Shown here: positions 61,471-64,000 of the stretch, in pieces | Position numbering within the stretch: position 1 is the first letter of the stretch | Layout: the number at the start of each line of letters is the position of its first letter | NCBI RefSeq assembly: GCF_910592395.1 | Contig: NC_088309.1 | Span: 25,794,599 to 25,858,598, forward strand | Length of the DNA: 64,000 nucleotides | Source of the DNA: Lineus longissimus | Lineage: Eukaryota > Nemertea > Pilidiophora > Heteronemertea > Lineidae | Direction: 5' to 3' | The notes under the pieces: model-generated | Databases searched by the model: none | Seen by the model: the letters and a program-made list of their open reading frames with translations, nothing else | Told to the model about the DNA's origin: nothing | Position numbers and translations under genes: made by a program

Positions 61471-62154
61471 GATCAAAGTGGGGTTCTTCCGGATTGTGAT
61501 ATGATATAACCAAGAGGAACAATGAAACAAAAACATCAAATTTCTCTTTTACTTTTATCTTTATTAAAAAGGTAACAAATCACCCTAACATATTGACACA
61601 AAAGTAAGTCTCACTCCCAACACACACTGTCTGTAACTGGAGAGTCTACATGGAGCTTGTCATGACAAACTGTAGCATACATTGAACATAAAGGTAATCA
61701 TGAATAGACATATAAATGAGCGATGATATGATTATTCGAAAATCTATTCAGCGTATATTGAACAAACAAGCAAAATATCTCCTTTAAATCTTATCGGACA
61801 TCTTTTATAACAGCTCAAATGCATGCACTACACCACACCACACTCAGTCGAGTATATTCAACTCAAAAAGTTTCTTCATAAAAATCATAGTGCAGCCATA
61901 CGTCCAGAACATCACATAAATCAGAAACTTAAATGGCTTCCATCCGAGTCTCCAGAACAGTCAATAATCTATCTTAATCAACAACCAGGTTTGAAACACG
62001 TCATGTGTAAATAGACCCACAAACACTTAATATCCATGATTCATGATCAATGCTCCAATGTCCTATCCACTGACATCATCTATCATCCACTACAGAACAA
62101 CAGTAACATTGAGATAAATGCAGTCATTTCGATGCTTCTGAACAGCGAATTATC
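61471..62154 (-). other. TMX2 3' UTR and flank
   Basis: AT-rich sequence. From 62154 down to about 61545 it is the 3' UTR of TMX2 on the minus strand. No other exon seen. Confidence 0.5.
61560..61565 (-). terminator. AATAAA polyadenylation signal of TMX2
   Basis: TTTATT on the plus strand, about 590 bases beyond the TMX2 stop on the minus strand. Confidence 0.6.
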
Positions 62155-63752
62155 TCATTCCGTTTTGTCCTTTTCTTCTAAACCTTTCTTGCTCTTCTTC
62201 TTTGGCAATGGGTTCTTTTTGCACTCGTTAAAAACTTCATTTAGTTGCATTTCTTTAATCACTTGCTCCTGAAATGTGAGGATAACATATTACAAATATT
62301 TATCTACTCAAATCAAAAATAGGCGATATCGGTGATGACGACCGTGGGAATGAGCACAACCAAGGACGGCAGGATCTACTGAGTCAGTTACAGGTGATTC
62401 GTAATGCAAGGAAGGCAGAACCCGTTAGTTCTTTATAAGATAACATGATTTGTCAAACAGAGGGTTCTCGACCCTCAAGCTACCAGAGGAAGAAGTACCT
62501 CACTAACCCATCATACAACCTGTAGCTTTCAACTGTATGACCATACTGTCACAAAACCTACCTTAGAATACCCGAATCTCATAGCCCTGCCCTTCTTATC
62601 AACAATGGGCCGCCTAAACTTTTCCTTCCCATTCATGAAGAGCACCAGAGTTGGGAGCTGTTTTGACCAGGCAGACACATCTATCTTATATTTTTCAGCC
62701 ACTTTTGGATAAGCACTAGCATCAATCTTACCAAACTTGAAGTTATCTAGAGTGTACCTACAAATGAATATGATTGAAACAGTAACTCTCTCCGTTTCAC
62801 AACTTTCATATATGGTTCCCAACTGTCAACCAAATGAAACAGCAACACATGCAACCCCTTACATATCGTCATCTCTTCTTGCTTATTATATAGCGACTTT
62901 AAAGTTACAAGACATTGTCAAGTTTCAGTAAATCCTGCTTGAAATAGTTAACCAGTAGTCTGTGTATCATTGGTATCATAGCTGTATTAGACTACCTATC
63001 AGCAGAGTTGTGTCAGCATCACCTTGGATGACACTGGAATCACCAAAGACAGGCGGCAATAAACTGCACACTCAGCAATAGAAGTGACACACAACAGTAT
63101 TGAGAATAACAGATGCGCGACTTACTTGTGCGATAGTTCCGAAAACACTGGAGCAAAGTTAACACATGGAGGGGCCCATGCTGCATAGAACTCAATGATC
63201 CATGATATCCTCTTGTCTCCATTCTCGAGTTCTTCCTACAAACATAAGGATGGTTTTGTTTAGCCACATCACGTGATAAGACGAAATATTTGACTGATAT
63301 TACAAAGGTTGGTAGAATGAAGCAAAATTGATCTTGGACCTAACCACTATTTGTCATGTCTAGATTCTGCAGTTTTATGGAGTAATATTATTATAATGCA
63401 TCAAACAGTTATTTGATAAAGTATGTTTGGCAATGACTTTAACGATTCAGTGACCTTGCTGAAGTTGTTTTCAGAATTAAAGAAAGGAGTTGTTCTCACA
63501 ACTAACTTCATCAATGGCGGTTCTGTACTGAAACTCTCTTCAGAATCAACCAAGAAGAGATAATCTGGCTGCAATCAGAATTTAAACCTTTTTTAATCTC
63601 CTGGCACTTAAAGAGCATATTTATACTGCTGCTAGTGCCTACTGACAAATTCTTTGTGACTGTGCTCCGACTTACATCTAAGTGAGGCCCTTTGAAATAT
63701 TTGACTTCCTCTGGTCCAGAATAAGTTGGCTCAGGTAGGAAGGCAAGATGAA
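62155..63752 (-). CDS. TMX2: Thioredoxin-related transmembrane protein 2 (TMX2), C-terminal 171 residues
   Basis: TMX2 is an ER membrane protein of the PDI family. Five minus-strand exons join in frame: 63752-63676, 63527-63507, 63235-63126, 62757-62562 and 62268-62155. They encode LAFLPEPTYSGPEEVKYF after the last membrane segment, then the thioredoxin-like domain (WIIEFYAAWAPPCVNFAPVF, FKFGKIDASAYP, KQLPTLVLFMNGKEKFRRP, DKKGRAM), ending in a Lys-rich tail. The active-site position reads APPC, with one cysteine; human TMX2 has SNDC, so the lack of a CxxC is shared. The C-terminus (EKDKTE) does not show the human KKDK retrieval signal. The 21-nt exon (YRTAIDE) rests on homology and splice sites. 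The first listed exon begins in codon phase 1, so the N-terminal exons and start must lie further up, beyond position 64000. Confidence 0.88.
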
Positions 63753-64000
63753 CTAAAGTGGAAGGAAAATAGGATTCAAAATATTTCTTATTATGACACG
63801 CTGTGGGCTGAAAGAAGATTCTAGACGGATAATTTATGATTATCTGAACTTACCTCTCCTCTCGCTCAGTCTGTGGAAAGTATTTCACCACAGCTGTGAT
63901 TAAAATAAGGTTGCCACAAAAGGCACTCTAATGCTTTATCAAAGATCTGCTTGAACAGTTCTTCAGTGCAGCTCATTTTGGTTTGTGATACCAATCTTTG
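63753..64000 (-). other. TMX2 intron at the window edge
   Basis: No exon that fits TMX2 in phase is visible. A minus-strand ORF opening at about 63977 (MSCTEELFKQ) ends near a good donor at 63855 but has a stop in the frame needed, and does not resemble a TMX2 membrane segment. Confidence 0.4.

Noticed and set aside
1-64000. CRISPR array, operon or prokaryotic mobile system
   Set aside because: Repeats lack spacer structure and all genes are intron-bearing animal genes.

Overview
The window is nuclear DNA of an animal. Genes are split by GT-AG introns, most of them 60 bp to 1.5 kb with one of about 6 kb. AATAAA signals follow most genes, intergenic DNA is AT-rich, and there are minisatellites, small inverted-repeat elements and tRNA-derived SINE-like fragments. 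All the recognisable proteins are conserved metazoan families, most with near-human exon content. The spaced TAGGCCTA and TACATGTA words suggest a marine invertebrate, perhaps an echinoderm or hemichordate. That placement is an impression, not a demonstration.

Layout from left to right. A small single-exon acidic ORF of unknown function (+, 423-707). Nicotinamide riboside kinase (+, 7 exons). The mRNA decapping enzyme DCP2 (-, 8 exons), convergent with the kinase. PARP16 (+, 6 exons), head to head with DCP2 across about 0.5 kb that holds an NRF1-type palindrome. A 28-bp minisatellite of about 30 units. A stand-alone peptidylglycine alpha-hydroxylating monooxygenase, PHM (+, 10 exons). An L-serine/threonine dehydratase (-, 6 exons) whose poly(A) signal lies back to back with that of PHM. 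Short-chain acyl-CoA dehydrogenase (+, 10 exons), divergent from the dehydratase. A repeat-rich 3.3 kb gap. TXNDC17/TRP14 (-, 4 exons). A further gap with a cluster of a 12-bp motif. A SEC14L2-type CRAL-TRIO/GOLD protein (-, 12 exons, 49243 to 33798) whose last exon adds roughly 630 residues of Tyr/Asp/Arg/Ser/His-rich repetitive tail. DHX37, a ribosome-biogenesis DEAH helicase (+, 21 exons). An ~82-bp minisatellite of about 27 units. The 3' exons of TMX2 (-), which run off the right edge.

For each multi-exon gene I joined exons by hand. Every junction keeps the reading frame, and the predicted lengths match the families: NMRK 186 aa, DCP2 410, PARP16 324, PHM 366, SDS 328, ACADS 426, TXNDC17 125, DHX37 1137. 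The genes do not form a pathway. They are housekeeping and metabolic genes in alternating orientations: NAD salvage, mRNA decay, ER stress ADP-ribosylation, peptide amidation, amino-acid and fatty-acid catabolism, redox, lipid transfer and ribosome assembly.

The most unusual item is the SEC14L2-like protein with its long low-complexity tail, part of which is written by an 18-bp tandem repeat. I did not see a new multi-gene system.
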